Counted from the stretch's first letter, positions 34,204 to 43,278 are shown. The stretch is 64,000 nt of DNA from CBDCFV01 sp963664625 (GCA_963664625.1 OY761541.1:2480001-2544000); one strand, 5' to 3'. The notes: generated by a model from the sequence alone, not told the origin. Program-made: numbers and translations.

Positions 34204-34878
34204 CTATCCCACGTCCCTCCTAACGTAGATGCCCGGCGAACCCGCGGTGTGAGTCATTTGGGGTCGTATAGTGGCGGTCCAGTCCGGCGTTTCCGCAGTC
34301 CGCCAAGCTTCCCATTCCGGGCTTTCGGCCACGGCCACCGACTCCAGTTCGTGAACGGTAATGTACTTCGGCTCGCCCATCACTGCCTCGAACCGTCGGG
34401 CGCGGATGTAGCCGGGGATTTTCGAGCATAGGGGAAGCCTTTCCGTGTTGTAGGCGGCATTGAAACGCGCTTCCAACTCCGTCGGCACCGACATGCGGCC
34501 GACCAGCATGACCGGCGGCAGGTCCGCTTCCAAGTCTGCTTGCGGCAATTGTTCCGGGAATATCAGCCGGTAGATGTTCCGTATGAAGGTTTCGCCGATG
34601 ACCGAGGGCGACATGCGCTTGGACCATTCGGTGGGGTTGTTCAGCCAATATTGCCAAGCGTCCGAGTGCCACGCTTCCGGCTCACTGAGCTCGTAAAAGG
34701 CCAAGTGCTTGGGGCTTCCCTGCACGGCAGTGTAGCGCGCGGCACTCAACACTCCCGGGATCGACAACCTTTCAGGTATATGCTCTTCGTCGTACCAGCG
34801 GTTGAATTCATCTTCGTACTGGGCCGGCACGTCGGTGAAGACCGTCATCAAGCCGCGTCCTTTCTTGGCTGCCATCAT
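34204..34878 (-). CDS. Duplicated dimeric alpha/beta-barrel (EthD-like) protein
   Basis: 224 aa made of two similar halves: MTVFTDVPAQYEDEFNRWYDEEHIPERLSIPG and, near residue 125, VGRMSVPTELEARFNAAYNTERLPLCSKIPG. Each half has the strand-helix layout with a conserved FNxWYDxEHIPE-type motif, as in EthD/DUF4286-like ferredoxin folds that form dimeric barrels. The duplication would give an internal pseudodimer. No catalytic residue is evident. GGAG lies just upstream of the ATG. Confidence 0.7.
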   Translation of the reverse strand: MMAAKKGRGLMTVFTDVPAQYEDEFNRWYDEEHIPERLSIPGVLSAARYTAVQGSPKHLAFYELSEPEAWHSDAWQYWLNNPTEWSKRMSPSVIGETFIRNIYRLIFPEQLPQADLEADLPPVMLVGRMSVPTELEARFNAAYNTERLPLCSKIPGYIRARRFEAVMGEPKYITVHELESVAVAESPEWEAWRTAETPDWTATIRPQMTHTAGSPGIYVRRDVG

Positions 34879-34934
34879 TCACTCTCCGCTTGCTTGGTTT
34901 GGACTGGCGCCGTGACCGTGTATGACACCGCAGT

Positions 34935-35360
34935 TTAAGGTCCGGGGTAGTAGACCTGCTCGGTGCGAACGCTGTCCAGGGCGTACTGCATGGGCAGAAA
35001 AAGAGGCTGGGGAAGATCGTCCAGCGGGAACCAGCCGAACTCGGTGAAGGCATCGACCTCTGCCAGTACGGGTTCCTGGTCACCGATGTCTCCCAGGAAC
35101 TCGATGTCCAGGTAATGCCTGCCGTAGGCGATGATGTTGCTGACGCACAGGAAACGGAGATCTCCCACCACCAACCCTAATTCCTCCAAGGCCTCCCGGC
35201 GGGCGCACTCCTCCAAGCTTTCTCCCAACTCCAGGTGGCCGCCAGCCGACGCCCAGGTAGCTTCGCCGTGGGAACCGTGGCGTTTGGCCAGGAAGACCCG
35301 GTTGTCCCGCAGGAACACCACACCCACGCCAACCCGCGGCGCCGTAAAGTCAGCCGTCAT
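34935..35360 (-). CDS. NUDIX hydrolase
   Basis: 141 aa with a complete Nudix box, GGHLELGESLEECARREALEELGL split as GGHLELGESLEEC and ARREALEELGL (GX5EX7REUXEEXGU). The flanking sheet is typical (VGVGVVFLRDNRVFLAKR). Size and sequence resemble cytosolic nucleotide-sugar or dNTP pyrophosphohydrolases, but specificity is not readable. 56 bases separate it from the gene downstream. Confidence 0.92.
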   Translation of the reverse strand: MTADFTAPRVGVGVVFLRDNRVFLAKRHGSHGEATWASAGGHLELGESLEECARREALEELGLVVGDLRFLCVSNIIAYGRHYLDIEFLGDIGDQEPVLAEVDAFTEFGWFPLDDLPQPLFLPMQYALDSVRTEQVYYPGP

Positions 35361-35427
35361 GCTGTCGAGTATATCATCAGAGTAAGCAGGCTGGGGAAGC
35401 AGGGTACACTTGGCCGCGGGACGCTTC

Positions 35428-35433
35428 TATAAT
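35428..35433 (+). promoter_or_regulatory. Candidate -10 box (TATAAT) giving a near-leaderless hpnB-like mRNA
   Basis: A perfect TATAAT ends 13 bases before the ATG at 35447 and no ribosome-binding site precedes that ATG. If used, transcription would start about 7 bases before the ATG. The -35 region is poor (TACACT at 35405). Confidence 0.4.
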
Positions 35434-35446
35434 CACCGTCAACCTC

Positions 35447-36703
35447 ATGTCCACGCTGGTCTTGATTATCCTGATATTGACCAACCTGGCGCTCGCCGCA
35501 TGGGTATATCTTCTCTTGGGCCGCGGCTTCTTCTGGCGCACCGACCAGTGCTTGACGGTCGGCCTAGATCTTGACAGAGACTCGCGTGGACTTCCATCCG
35601 TTGCCGTCGTGGTCCCTGCCCGCAACGAAGCCGAAATTCTTCCCCAAACGCTGCCCCAATTGTTGTTGCAAGACTACCGGGGCCGGTTTCACGTCTGGAT
35701 GGTAGACGACTCCAGCGCCGACGGCACCGCAGAAGTTGCGCGCCGGGCGTCCCAGGACCTGGGTATGGAGGAACGGTTGAGCGTGATCACGGCAGATCCC
35801 TTGATGCCGGGCTGGACAGGCAAGCTCTGGGCCCTTCAACAAGGAGTCCAAGCCGCATCGGCGGAGGAACAGGAATATTTCCTGTTCGTTGATGCAGACA
35901 TCGCCATTGCTCCGGGAGTGCTCTGCGCCATGGTGGACAAGGCCACGGGTGACGACCTGCACCTGGTATCCGTTATGGCGCTGCTTAAAATTCTGACGGG
36001 CTGGGAAAGGGTGTTGGTTCCGGCCTTCGTATATTTCTTCATGCTGTTGTATCCCTTCCGGTGGGTCAACAACCCGCGTAGCCCCGTGGCTGCTGCCGCG
36101 GGGGGATGCCTGATGGTGCGCCGCGACACCCTAGAGAGCGCCAGGGGCTTGCAGGCGATAGCTGGAGAACTGATTGACGATTGCTCCCTGGCCAAGCTGA
36201 TAAAGAATCGGTTGGGGAAATCCGGTAAGCAGGACGTTGGAGCGGCTTCGGGAAAGATTTGGTTGGGCTTGAGCCGCGAGGTTGCCAGTGTACGTCCCTA
36301 CGGCGGATTGAAAGGAGTCTGGGCCACCGTATCCCGGACGGCCTTTACCCAGTTGGAACACTCCACAATTCTGTTGGCCGCTACCGTGTTGGGGATGCTG
36401 CTGGGCTTCTGGTCCTCATTGGCCGGATTTATTTGCGGCCTGTTCCTGTTGACGTCGGGAGGTGATAGTGTCGTAGGTCTATGGCTGGTGGCCGCCGGAG
36501 CCGCCGGGTCGGTCTTGATGGGCGTGTGTTACCTTCCCACGTTGCGGTGGTACCGGGTCTCTCCCATGCTGGCCCTGCTGCTGCCCGTTATAGCCGGAGC
36601 ATATACGTTGATGACAGTCCACTCCGCATGGCAATCCTGGCGCGGCAAGGGCGGGGGTTGGAAGGGACGCACCTACCGGCGCCAGCCTGAAACCGAGGTG
36701 TGA
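35447..36703 (+). CDS. hpnB: HpnB-like (hopanoid-associated) family 2 glycosyltransferase
   Basis: 418 aa integral membrane glycosyltransferase. An N-terminal membrane helix (STLVLIILILTNLALAAWV) with GRGFFW is followed by the GT-A domain: VAVVVPARNEAEILPQTL, WMVDDSSADGTAEVA, DADIAIAPGVL (DxD), GGCLMVRR and DDCSLAKLIK. Three or four helices close the protein. PGWTGKLWALQQGV and the tail-end helices are the HpnB pattern. HpnB genes sit with hopanoid synthesis genes in other bacteria; none are adjacent here, so the acceptor is uncertain. Confidence 0.8.
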   Translation: MSTLVLIILILTNLALAAWVYLLLGRGFFWRTDQCLTVGLDLDRDSRGLPSVAVVVPARNEAEILPQTLPQLLLQDYRGRFHVWMVDDSSADGTAEVARRASQDLGMEERLSVITADPLMPGWTGKLWALQQGVQAASAEEQEYFLFVDADIAIAPGVLCAMVDKATGDDLHLVSVMALLKILTGWERVLVPAFVYFFMLLYPFRWVNNPRSPVAAAAGGCLMVRRDTLESARGLQAIAGELIDDCSLAKLIKNRLGKSGKQDVGAASGKIWLGLSREVASVRPYGGLKGVWATVSRTAFTQLEHSTILLAATVLGMLLGFWSSLAGFICGLFLLTSGGDSVVGLWLVAAGAAGSVLMGVCYLPTLRWYRVSPMLALLLPVIAGAYTLMTVHSAWQSWRGKGGGWKGRTYRRQPETEV

Positions 36704-36789
36704 GATTGGGCGAACGTGGCCTATAATGGGGGTTGCCGCGGCTTGCGGCGTTATGACCGGACCGCGAATCTACGCTGGAGATTGAAACA

Positions 36790-37206
36790 ATGCCTAACCT
36801 AGACAGGACTCCGCTGAATCCCGAGGCCGCTCCCGCTCCCCTGGGCCTATATTCCTTGGCAATGAAAGTCTCGCCGGGCAGCCTGCTTTACGTAGCCGGG
36901 CAGGTGGGGGTCGACGCCAGTGGAAACTTGGCGGGATCGGGTGACATAGCGGCGCAGACCCGCCAGACCTTCAAGAATATCGGCGACATACTGGCTGGGG
37001 CGGGCGCGGGTTTCAGCAACGTCGTCGAGTTCACCACCTACCTGGTGGGCAGTGAGAACATCGAGCCTTACATCGCGGCCCGCACCGAAATTTATCCGGA
37101 CCTGTTCCCCAACGCCGACTATCCGCCGAACACCCTCCTCGTCATATCCGGGTTGGTACGGCCGGAGTTCCTGCTGGAGATCAAGTGCGTCGCCGCGTTG
37201 CCCTAA
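36790..37206 (+). CDS. RidA/YjgF-family protein
   Basis: 138 aa. Elements: MKVSPGSLLYVAGQVGVDASGNLAG, FSNVVEFTTYLVGSENIEPY, YPPNTLLVISGLVRPEFLLEIKCVAAL. The Arg-Pro before the last strand is present, unlike in the copy at 8545. The N-terminus carries about 20 extra residues (RTPLNPEAAPAPLGLYS). An M20 peptidase gene follows after 22 bases, so the pair may be one transcript. Confidence 0.88.
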   Translation: MPNLDRTPLNPEAAPAPLGLYSLAMKVSPGSLLYVAGQVGVDASGNLAGSGDIAAQTRQTFKNIGDILAGAGAGFSNVVEFTTYLVGSENIEPYIAARTEIYPDLFPNADYPPNTLLVISGLVRPEFLLEIKCVAALP

Positions 37207-37228
37207 TCCATCCCACTGAGAGGCGCAA

Positions 37229-38311
37229 TTGGCTAACAGAGAAAGGCTTCTACAGACACTCACCGACCTTATCCGCATCGACAGCCCCACTGGTGAAGAG
37301 GACGAGATAGACCGCGAGGTGACCGGGCGGCTGGAGTCCTTGGGGTTCCATGTTCACCACGACGGTTTCAAGAATATAATCGCCAACATGCCAGGGGACG
37401 GAGAGCCGCTACTGCTGTCGGCGCACATGGACACCGTGGAGCCGGGCCGCGGCATCAAGCCGGTGCTGGACGGCGACATCCTCAGGTCCGACGGGACAAC
37501 CATACTGGGAGGCGACTGCAAGGCCGGCCTGTCCATCGTGCTGGAAGCCCTGACCTCTGTGGTCGAGTCTGGCTCCGGCCACCGCCCCGTCGAAGTGGCC
37601 TTCACCAGGGCGGAGGAAGGTGGCTTGGTGGGGGTGCACCACTTGGACTTTCAGCGGTTGTCGGCCAAGACCGGCGTGGTATTCGACGGAGAGGGGTCGG
37701 TGAACCGCATCTCGGTGGCCGCCCCGTCCCAGAACGTCATCACCGGCCATATCCGAGGCAGGGCCGCCCATGCCGGGGTGGAACCGGAGAAGGGCCTCTC
37801 CGCCGTCATCATCGCCGCCGAAATATTGACCCAATTGCCGTTGGGCCGCATCGACGGTGAGACCACCGCCAACATCGGACGCATGGAAGGCGGGCTGAAA
37901 CGCAACATCATCCCGGAAGAGGCCTTCCTGGACGGCGAAGTGCGCAGTCGTGACAACAGCAAGCTGGACCATTACTCGGCGGAGTTCAGGCGCATCTTCG
38001 ATGAAGCCGCAACCAAGCATCCCGATGCTGAAATAAGCTTGAACATCCGCAATACCTACCGGTCTTACAATGTGGAACCGTCCCACCCGGCTGTGATCCT
38101 CCTGTGCCGGGCCTTGGCCAACATCGGCTTGGAACCTCGGTTGGAAGCTACCGGCGGCGGCTCCGACGCCAACGTCTTTTACGAGAACGGGATCGTGGCC
38201 CTTCCGGTGGGCATTGGCGTCCAGTCGTTCCATACCACCCGCGAAATCGCTGTCATACCGGAAGTGGTCCAAGGGGCCGAGATGTGCGAGGGACTGATCC
38301 GAGGAGTATAG
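37229..38311 (+). CDS. M20-family metallopeptidase (peptidase T/ArgE-like)
   Basis: 360 aa starting at a TTG at 37229 (GAGAGG about 6 bases upstream). Metal ligands and catalytic residues: LLSAHMDTVEPG (His, catalytic Asp), GGDCKAGLS (bridging Asp), TRAEEGGLVG (catalytic Glu-Glu), FDGEGS (Asp), and the C-terminal FHTTREIA (His). The dimerisation domain begins at ITGHIRGRAAHAGVEP. It hydrolyses a peptide or N-acyl bond; the specificity is not predictable. It follows a RidA gene. Confidence 0.92.
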   Translation: MANRERLLQTLTDLIRIDSPTGEEDEIDREVTGRLESLGFHVHHDGFKNIIANMPGDGEPLLLSAHMDTVEPGRGIKPVLDGDILRSDGTTILGGDCKAGLSIVLEALTSVVESGSGHRPVEVAFTRAEEGGLVGVHHLDFQRLSAKTGVVFDGEGSVNRISVAAPSQNVITGHIRGRAAHAGVEPEKGLSAVIIAAEILTQLPLGRIDGETTANIGRMEGGLKRNIIPEEAFLDGEVRSRDNSKLDHYSAEFRRIFDEAATKHPDAEISLNIRNTYRSYNVEPSHPAVILLCRALANIGLEPRLEATGGGSDANVFYENGIVALPVGIGVQSFHTTREIAVIPEVVQGAEMCEGLIRGV

Positions 38312-38411
38312 CGTGGTGCTGGTCACCATGATTGCGTTGTTGACGCCCTTCATGCCGGGCCAGATAATTCATACTCAACTGTCATGCAATCAGATTCCAG
38401 CAAAGAATGAT

Positions 38412-38777
38412 ATGCACAAATACGCAGTAATCATCTCTTGGAGCCCGCACCCTGGCGACCAAGTGTTTGTTGCCGACGTGCCGGAGTTGCCAGGTTGCAC
38501 GGCTCATGGCGACACGCATGAAGAGGCGCTGGCCAATGCCCAGCAGGCCATCTCCTTGTGGCTGGACACCTGCAAAGAATTTGACCATCCTATACCTAGC
38601 CACGATGTCATATCGTCTATAATGAGGTCCGAATACGTTGACTTGACACAGGAGGACATCGGTAAAACAAGCCCTGCCATTCTAAGGGCACAGATTGATT
38701 CTCTCTGCAAGGAATATTGTTGCGATGCTAATACGGACAGTTTGGGCAATTGCAAACGAGCGCCGTCCCAAGGTTAA
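38412..38777 (+). CDS. HicB-family antitoxin-like protein
   Basis: 121 aa from the ATG at 38412. The first 65 residues are a HicB domain: YAVIISWSPHPGDQVFVADVPELPGC, then HGDTHEEALANAQQAISLWL. The remaining 55 residues are an unusual tail ending in Cys-rich text (LCKEYCCDANTDSLGNC) with no DNA-binding motif I recognise. No HicA-like toxin gene lies on either side, so this is an orphan HicB-like protein. Base composition is more AT-rich than in its neighbours. Confidence 0.75.
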   Translation: MHKYAVIISWSPHPGDQVFVADVPELPGCTAHGDTHEEALANAQQAISLWLDTCKEFDHPIPSHDVISSIMRSEYVDLTQEDIGKTSPAILRAQIDSLCKEYCCDANTDSLGNCKRAPSQG

Positions 38778-38809
38778 TCTCCATTCACAATTCTTCTAAG
38801 GAGCAAAAC

Positions 38810-40087
38810 ATGGCATCATCAATCAAACAACGCCGCTTGGGTCGCCCGGTCTCCATCGTGGGCGCCGGCATGTCCCAATTCGGCGCTTTTCCCGGCAAAG
38901 ACAGCCGCGACCTGTTTGTCGAGGCGTTCCAGGACATGCTGGACCACTTGGACCAGGGCATGGACGTCCAGGACATCGAGTGCGCCTACGTGGGCAACTA
39001 TTCCTCTGACCTGTTCGAGCATCAGGGACACACGGCCCCCATCATCGCCGACTGGCTGGGCATGACCCCGGTGCCCGTCACTCGCATCGAGAACGCCTGC
39101 GCCAGCAGCAGCAGCGCCCTGCGGGAGGGCATCATGGCCATCGCCTCCGGCATGTATGACATAGTGCTGGTGGGGGGCATGGAAAAGATGACCAACCTGC
39201 CCACCGAGGGCGTCACGGACGTGCTGGCCACCGCCGCCGACGGTCTGTACGAAGTGCCCGCCGGGTTGACGTTTCCAGGCATCTTTGGCGCCATAGCCAC
39301 TGCCCACATGGACAGGTACGAGACTAACCTGGATCACCTGTTGAAAGTGGCCATCAAGAACCATGAAAACGGAGCCCTGAACCCTAAAGCACAGTTCAAC
39401 GTCACCATCCAGAGCTTGGCCGACCGGCGTGTCGCCAGGGCGCAGCAGCGCGGGTTGCCAGTCCCGGAATACCGGGACGAAATGGACTTCCTGAACGACC
39501 CCCAAGCCAACCCGTGGATTGCTTGGCCGTTGCGGCTGTACGACTGCGCGCCGATTACCGACGGCGCAGCCTGCGTGCTGCTGGTAGCCTCGGAATTGGC
39601 CCACAACTTCACCGACAAGCCGGTCCACATCATCGGCACCGGGCAAGCTTCCGGTCGCCCGCTGCACGACGCAGAGGAACTCACTTCCCTGTCGGCGGCC
39701 AAGATAGCCGCCTCCAAGGCCTATGACATGGCGGGCGTTGCCCCCGATGACATCCAGTTGGCAGAGGTGCACGACTGTTTCACCATCGCCGAGATCGTTG
39801 CAGCAGAGGACTTGGGATTTTTCGCTCCCGGCGAGGGGCCGCGAGCGGTTGACGAGGGCAGGACGGCCTTGACTGGCGACAAACCTATCAACACTTCCGG
39901 CGGCCTCAAGGCCAAGGGTCATCCGGTGGGGGCTTCGGGCATTGCCCAGATAGGCGAAATCTTCCACCAACTGAGGGGTGAAGCCGGTCCCCGGCAGGTC
40001 AACAATCCCAACCTGGAATTGGGGCTTACCCACAACGTGGGCGGCACCGGCGGCACCTGCGTTGTGAACATCCTGCAAAGGGGGTAA
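38810..40087 (+). CDS. Thiolase-family protein (acetyl-CoA acetyltransferase/SCP2 thiolase-like)
   Basis: 425 aa from the ATG at 38810, with AAGGAG 7 bases upstream. The nucleophilic Cys lies in RIENACASSSSALREG. The second-half motifs are EVHDCFTIAEI, NTSGGLKAKGHPVGASG (catalytic His) and THNVGGTGGTCVVNIL (second Cys). The protein is of the SCP-x-like thiolase branch that works with a DUF35 OB-fold protein, which is encoded 6 bases downstream. Likely carries out thiolytic or retro-aldol carbon-carbon cleavage of a CoA ester (inference from family). Confidence 0.92.
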   Translation: MASSIKQRRLGRPVSIVGAGMSQFGAFPGKDSRDLFVEAFQDMLDHLDQGMDVQDIECAYVGNYSSDLFEHQGHTAPIIADWLGMTPVPVTRIENACASSSSALREGIMAIASGMYDIVLVGGMEKMTNLPTEGVTDVLATAADGLYEVPAGLTFPGIFGAIATAHMDRYETNLDHLLKVAIKNHENGALNPKAQFNVTIQSLADRRVARAQQRGLPVPEYRDEMDFLNDPQANPWIAWPLRLYDCAPITDGAACVLLVASELAHNFTDKPVHIIGTGQASGRPLHDAEELTSLSAAKIAASKAYDMAGVAPDDIQLAEVHDCFTIAEIVAAEDLGFFAPGEGPRAVDEGRTALTGDKPINTSGGLKAKGHPVGASGIAQIGEIFHQLRGEAGPRQVNNPNLELGLTHNVGGTGGTCVVNILQRG

Positions 40088-40093
40088 CGCGGC

Positions 40094-40522
40094 ATGGCGC
40101 AGCAAAGCCGGGACGAAAACACTAACTTCACCGCCGCATCCTTCAACACCTATCTGGTGGAAGACAGGAAACTGGTGGGTGTGCGTTGCCGAAGTTGCGG
40201 CCTGCTGTCACCCGAGCCGCGGCCCATGTGCCCCTCGTGCCACAGCAGGGATATGGAGTGGTACGAGTTCAGCGGCAAGGCCACCCTCAGCACCTTCACA
40301 TCCATTTCCATTGTGCCGGTAAGCATGGCGAATAAGGGTTACGGCCGCGACAACCCCTACTGCACCGGCATCGTCACATTGGAGGAAGGCCCCCGCGTCA
40401 GTGCCCGCATCACCGGCGTCGACGCCCGGAACCCGCAGAACATCAAGCCCGGCATCGCCATGGTGCTGGACTTGGAGGACGTTGATGCGGAGAATCCGAC
40501 GCCGTCTTTTCGACCTGTGTAA
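40094..40522 (+). CDS. DUF35 OB-fold protein with zinc ribbon (thiolase partner)
   Basis: 142 aa. N-terminal rubredoxin-like zinc ribbon GVRCRSCGLLSPEPRPMCPSC, then the OB fold (SGKATLSTFTSISIVP, DNPYCTGIVTLEEGPRVSARITG). DUF35 proteins form heteromeric complexes with thiolases in steroid and polyketide/archaeal mevalonate metabolism and may channel acyl-CoA. The 6-base spacing to the thiolase supports a two-subunit enzyme. Confidence 0.92.
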   Translation: MAQQSRDENTNFTAASFNTYLVEDRKLVGVRCRSCGLLSPEPRPMCPSCHSRDMEWYEFSGKATLSTFTSISIVPVSMANKGYGRDNPYCTGIVTLEEGPRVSARITGVDARNPQNIKPGIAMVLDLEDVDAENPTPSFRPV

Positions 40523-40690
40523 GGGATAGCTGAATATTGCAGCAGCAATTGTGCTGATGTCAGTGGAGGATCGAAACGTGCTGTTACCCAAGGCAAGCCG
40601 GTCTCGTTGACAAATCAAGCTGGCATGTTGCAACGTCCTATGCAAAACTGGAATACCAGCAAAACTCTGACCCTGCCACAAAGGTGAGCT

Positions 40691-40951
40691 ATGCTAAGTG
40701 AAACCATCCAACAAGCGCAGAACGCTATCAAGAATTATCTTGCTGAAGCCAAAGGTCCGGTGAAGGCAGGATCAATGCTAGACAACATTAAGAAGGATAA
40801 GGGGTTGAAGGATAATGACCTAGGTGCTGCCGTGTGGCTTCTGATTGGCACGAGTGAAATCTATCTGACTTGGGACCGAAAATTAGTCTCACAGGAATAT
40901 GCGCATTTGCAGCCTGTCAGGGGTAAATCCTATGCCTCCCAGTCCTCGTGA
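40691..40951 (+). CDS. Small winged-helix-like protein upstream of dgt, unknown
   Basis: 86 aa. The text IKNYLAEAKGPVKAGSMLDNIKKDKGLKDNDLGAAVWLLIGTSEIYLTWDRKL reads as a small helical/winged-helix domain followed by a flexible tail. It overlaps the proposed dgt start by 20 bases, suggesting translational coupling. The region is AT-richer than the surrounding genome. I do not recognise the family. Confidence 0.55.
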   Translation: MLSETIQQAQNAIKNYLAEAKGPVKAGSMLDNIKKDKGLKDNDLGAAVWLLIGTSEIYLTWDRKLVSQEYAHLQPVRGKSYASQSS

Positions 40952-42254
40952 TGGACGTTTCCATCCGCATGATCGTGGGACTGACCAACGAACACCATTC
41001 CAGAGAGATCGCGATAGAATAATTTATACCTCGGCATTCCGGCGTTTAGCGTGGGTCACACAAGTGGTATCCTCTGGCGAAGGAGAGCCATTTCACAACC
41101 GGCTTACTCACACCTTGGAGGTAGCTCAAATCGGCAGGAGACTGGCCGAGAAGTTGAGGGCTGAACAGCCGGAGGAGATCGAAGCGGTGGGAGGCATTGA
41201 CCCGGACACGGTCGAGGCTGCTGCCCTTGCCCACGACTTAGGGCATCCTCCGTTTGGGCACGTATCGGAAGAAGAACTGGACAAGTTGATGATAGCCGCT
41301 GGAGTTCACGGTGGCTTTGAGGGCAATCCCCAATCCTTTCGCATAGTCACCAAGCTGGCTACCAGACATGCTGGGTTCTTTGGATTGAACCTTACCCGTG
41401 CGACTCTTAACGCAATTATTAAATATCCTTGGTATCGTCAAAACATACCCGGTCGGCATCGTAAGTGGGGAGCCTATGCCAGCGAAATGAAGGAATTCGA
41501 GTGGGTCAGGGGATTTGAACCTAGAGATAGCCGAAAAAGTGCTGAAGCAGAGCTGATGGATTTCGCTGACGATATTGCATACGCAATCCATGATGTAGAA
41601 GATTTTTACCGTACTGGTCTAATCCCGCTCGATAGATTATTGAGGGACGATGACGAGATAGACCGGTTTTTGGATGGTGCCTTCTCCAGCTTGCAAAGGA
41701 ACAACCAGTATGTCCCCTATACGCAAAACGATTGCCGGAGTGCCTTCAAAGAGCTTTCGGAATCGTTCCGTATAACTGGGCCCTACCTGGGAACTAGGGA
41801 GCAACGCGCTGGATTACGGAGCCTAACAGCTGGCCTTGTAAACCAATATGTCAATGCGATAAAGCTACAGACCCCAACCGCGGCAAGCGAGCGGCGGGTT
41901 AAGATAGAGGACCCTGCGGAGATTGAGCTGTTTGTACTCAAACAGTTAACTTGGCACTACGTCATTAACAACACTGCCTTAGCGTCGCAGCAGTACGGAC
42001 AACGCCGGATAATCAGTCAGCTTTTCGAAATATTCAACGATGCAGCGGAATCAAGACAGTTGGACATATTCCCCGTAAGTTATAGGGAACGGTTGACCCA
42101 GCTAATTCGGGACGATCAATACGATGACAAAGAACAACGTATTAGAATCGTTGCCGACCTGTTGGCCGGAATGACAGAGCAGCAAGCTGTAGCCATGTAC
42201 CAAAGACTCACTGGAGTCTCATTTGGCACTGTGATGGACACGATTGTTAGATAG
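40932..42254 (+). CDS. dgt: dGTP triphosphohydrolase (dGTPase)
   Basis: 440 aa from the ATG at 40932. HD-superfamily core: RTPFQRDRDRIIYTSAFRRLAWVTQV, then HNRLTHTLEVAQIGRRLAEKL (first His), ALAHDLGHPPFGHVSEEEL (HD pair), FADDIAYAIHDVEDFYRTG (last Asp). It cleaves dGTP to deoxyguanosine and tripolyphosphate, affecting nucleotide pools; some members restrict phages (established for other dGTPases, not shown here). Codon use is less GC-biased than in neighbours. An upstream open extension to 40899 overlaps the preceding gene more. Confidence 0.92.
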   Translation: MPPSPRDGRFHPHDRGTDQRTPFQRDRDRIIYTSAFRRLAWVTQVVSSGEGEPFHNRLTHTLEVAQIGRRLAEKLRAEQPEEIEAVGGIDPDTVEAAALAHDLGHPPFGHVSEEELDKLMIAAGVHGGFEGNPQSFRIVTKLATRHAGFFGLNLTRATLNAIIKYPWYRQNIPGRHRKWGAYASEMKEFEWVRGFEPRDSRKSAEAELMDFADDIAYAIHDVEDFYRTGLIPLDRLLRDDDEIDRFLDGAFSSLQRNNQYVPYTQNDCRSAFKELSESFRITGPYLGTREQRAGLRSLTAGLVNQYVNAIKLQTPTAASERRVKIEDPAEIELFVLKQLTWHYVINNTALASQQYGQRRIISQLFEIFNDAAESRQLDIFPVSYRERLTQLIRDDQYDDKEQRIRIVADLLAGMTEQQAVAMYQRLTGVSFGTVMDTIVR

Positions 42255-42422
42255 TCTCTGGCACACTCGGTTATTTGTTTCTGCAAAGAATATCCCTTTA
42301 CCGATATGTGGCTTGTCATCGTGTTCTTGGAAGACTATGCTCAGCTTCCCGGGTGTGGATTTCCACTCTCCCTATCTCGACCTAGAAAATACAAAGATCC
42401 CTTGGGATAGTAAAGTTCCCAC

Positions 42423-43259
42423 ATGCCGAAATCGGAAGCCAGCCAACGGTCGGGCCTTTATGTAGACGTCGAAAACCTTCAAAGCGACGCCCAGGAACTC
42501 GTCGGCTCTCTCGTGGCGGAATGGCCGGAGGGAGTTCCTGAGCTTTCCAAAATAGTCTTGTACGTCAGGGCCGACCTGGTTGCGCTGTGGGAAATGTGGT
42601 CGCTCTCCTTGGCTCCGAGCGCGGAAGTCGAGGTCAAAGGCGTCCAGCACTTCAGTATGCAGGGTTCCAAGAATTCCGCTGACATCGCCATTGCGGTAGA
42701 CGCTGTCACCGACCTGGTCCGGGGTCGGATCAGCCATGTGGCCGTCTTCAGCGACGACAGCGACTTCATGGCCCTGTTCGCCAAGGTAAAGGCCGAGACC
42801 AAGCAGGCTCGGAAAGCATCGAGCCGAGCCCCCTTTCTCTGGATACTGACGGACCGCCCCGGTACGAAAACGCCTAACATCCGGCAATTCTTCCCGCCGG
42901 AATATCTTCATGTGGTGCCAATGCCATCCCAGTCGCAACCGCCTCAGCCCACCAAAGCCTCAACACCCCCGGTTGCCCAGTCCACCAAGTCAGTTAAGGC
43001 AGAAGCGAACAGTGGACTTATAGCCGAGGCTATTATGAGAGAAATTCCCGTTGGTACATTCAAAAGCCCGGCGTGCAAAGCAATTATAGTTGAGCAATTC
43101 CCTGACCATTCCTCAGCAAGCATGGATGGCTCACGCTTTGGAACATACTTCATGCAAGAGATTTGGCCGCTGCTTGAGATGAGGGGCGTTAAGTTGGCTG
43201 GTACTAGGCCTCGAAAATACGAAATGACCCAATCCGCCAAGTTTTCCGTCATAGGGTAA
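42423..43259 (+). CDS. NYN-domain (PIN-like) RNase-type protein, LabA/DUF88-like
   Basis: 278 aa. The NYN domain covers residues 1-170: GLYVDVENLQSDAQEL (first Asp), SKIVLYVRADL, KNSADIAIAVDAVTDLV (second Asp) and VAVFSDDSDFMALFAKV (third and fourth Asp). The set of acidic residues is that of active PIN/NYN nucleases. A Pro/Gln/Thr-rich linker follows (residues about 170-195), then a C-terminal alpha/beta domain of about 75 residues (GSRFGTYFMQEIWPLLEMRG) resembling a winged helix of the OST-HTH kind (low certainty). It may be an RNA-processing or defence-related nuclease. Confidence 0.8.
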   Translation: MPKSEASQRSGLYVDVENLQSDAQELVGSLVAEWPEGVPELSKIVLYVRADLVALWEMWSLSLAPSAEVEVKGVQHFSMQGSKNSADIAIAVDAVTDLVRGRISHVAVFSDDSDFMALFAKVKAETKQARKASSRAPFLWILTDRPGTKTPNIRQFFPPEYLHVVPMPSQSQPPQPTKASTPPVAQSTKSVKAEANSGLIAEAIMREIPVGTFKSPACKAIIVEQFPDHSSASMDGSRFGTYFMQEIWPLLEMRGVKLAGTRPRKYEMTQSAKFSVIG

Positions 43260-43278
43260 CGTTTCCGAACTGAACGCA

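Noticed and set aside
34960..35393. Plus-strand open frames over the NUDIX gene
   Set aside because: The minus strand carries a complete Nudix box, and the plus frames have no domain.
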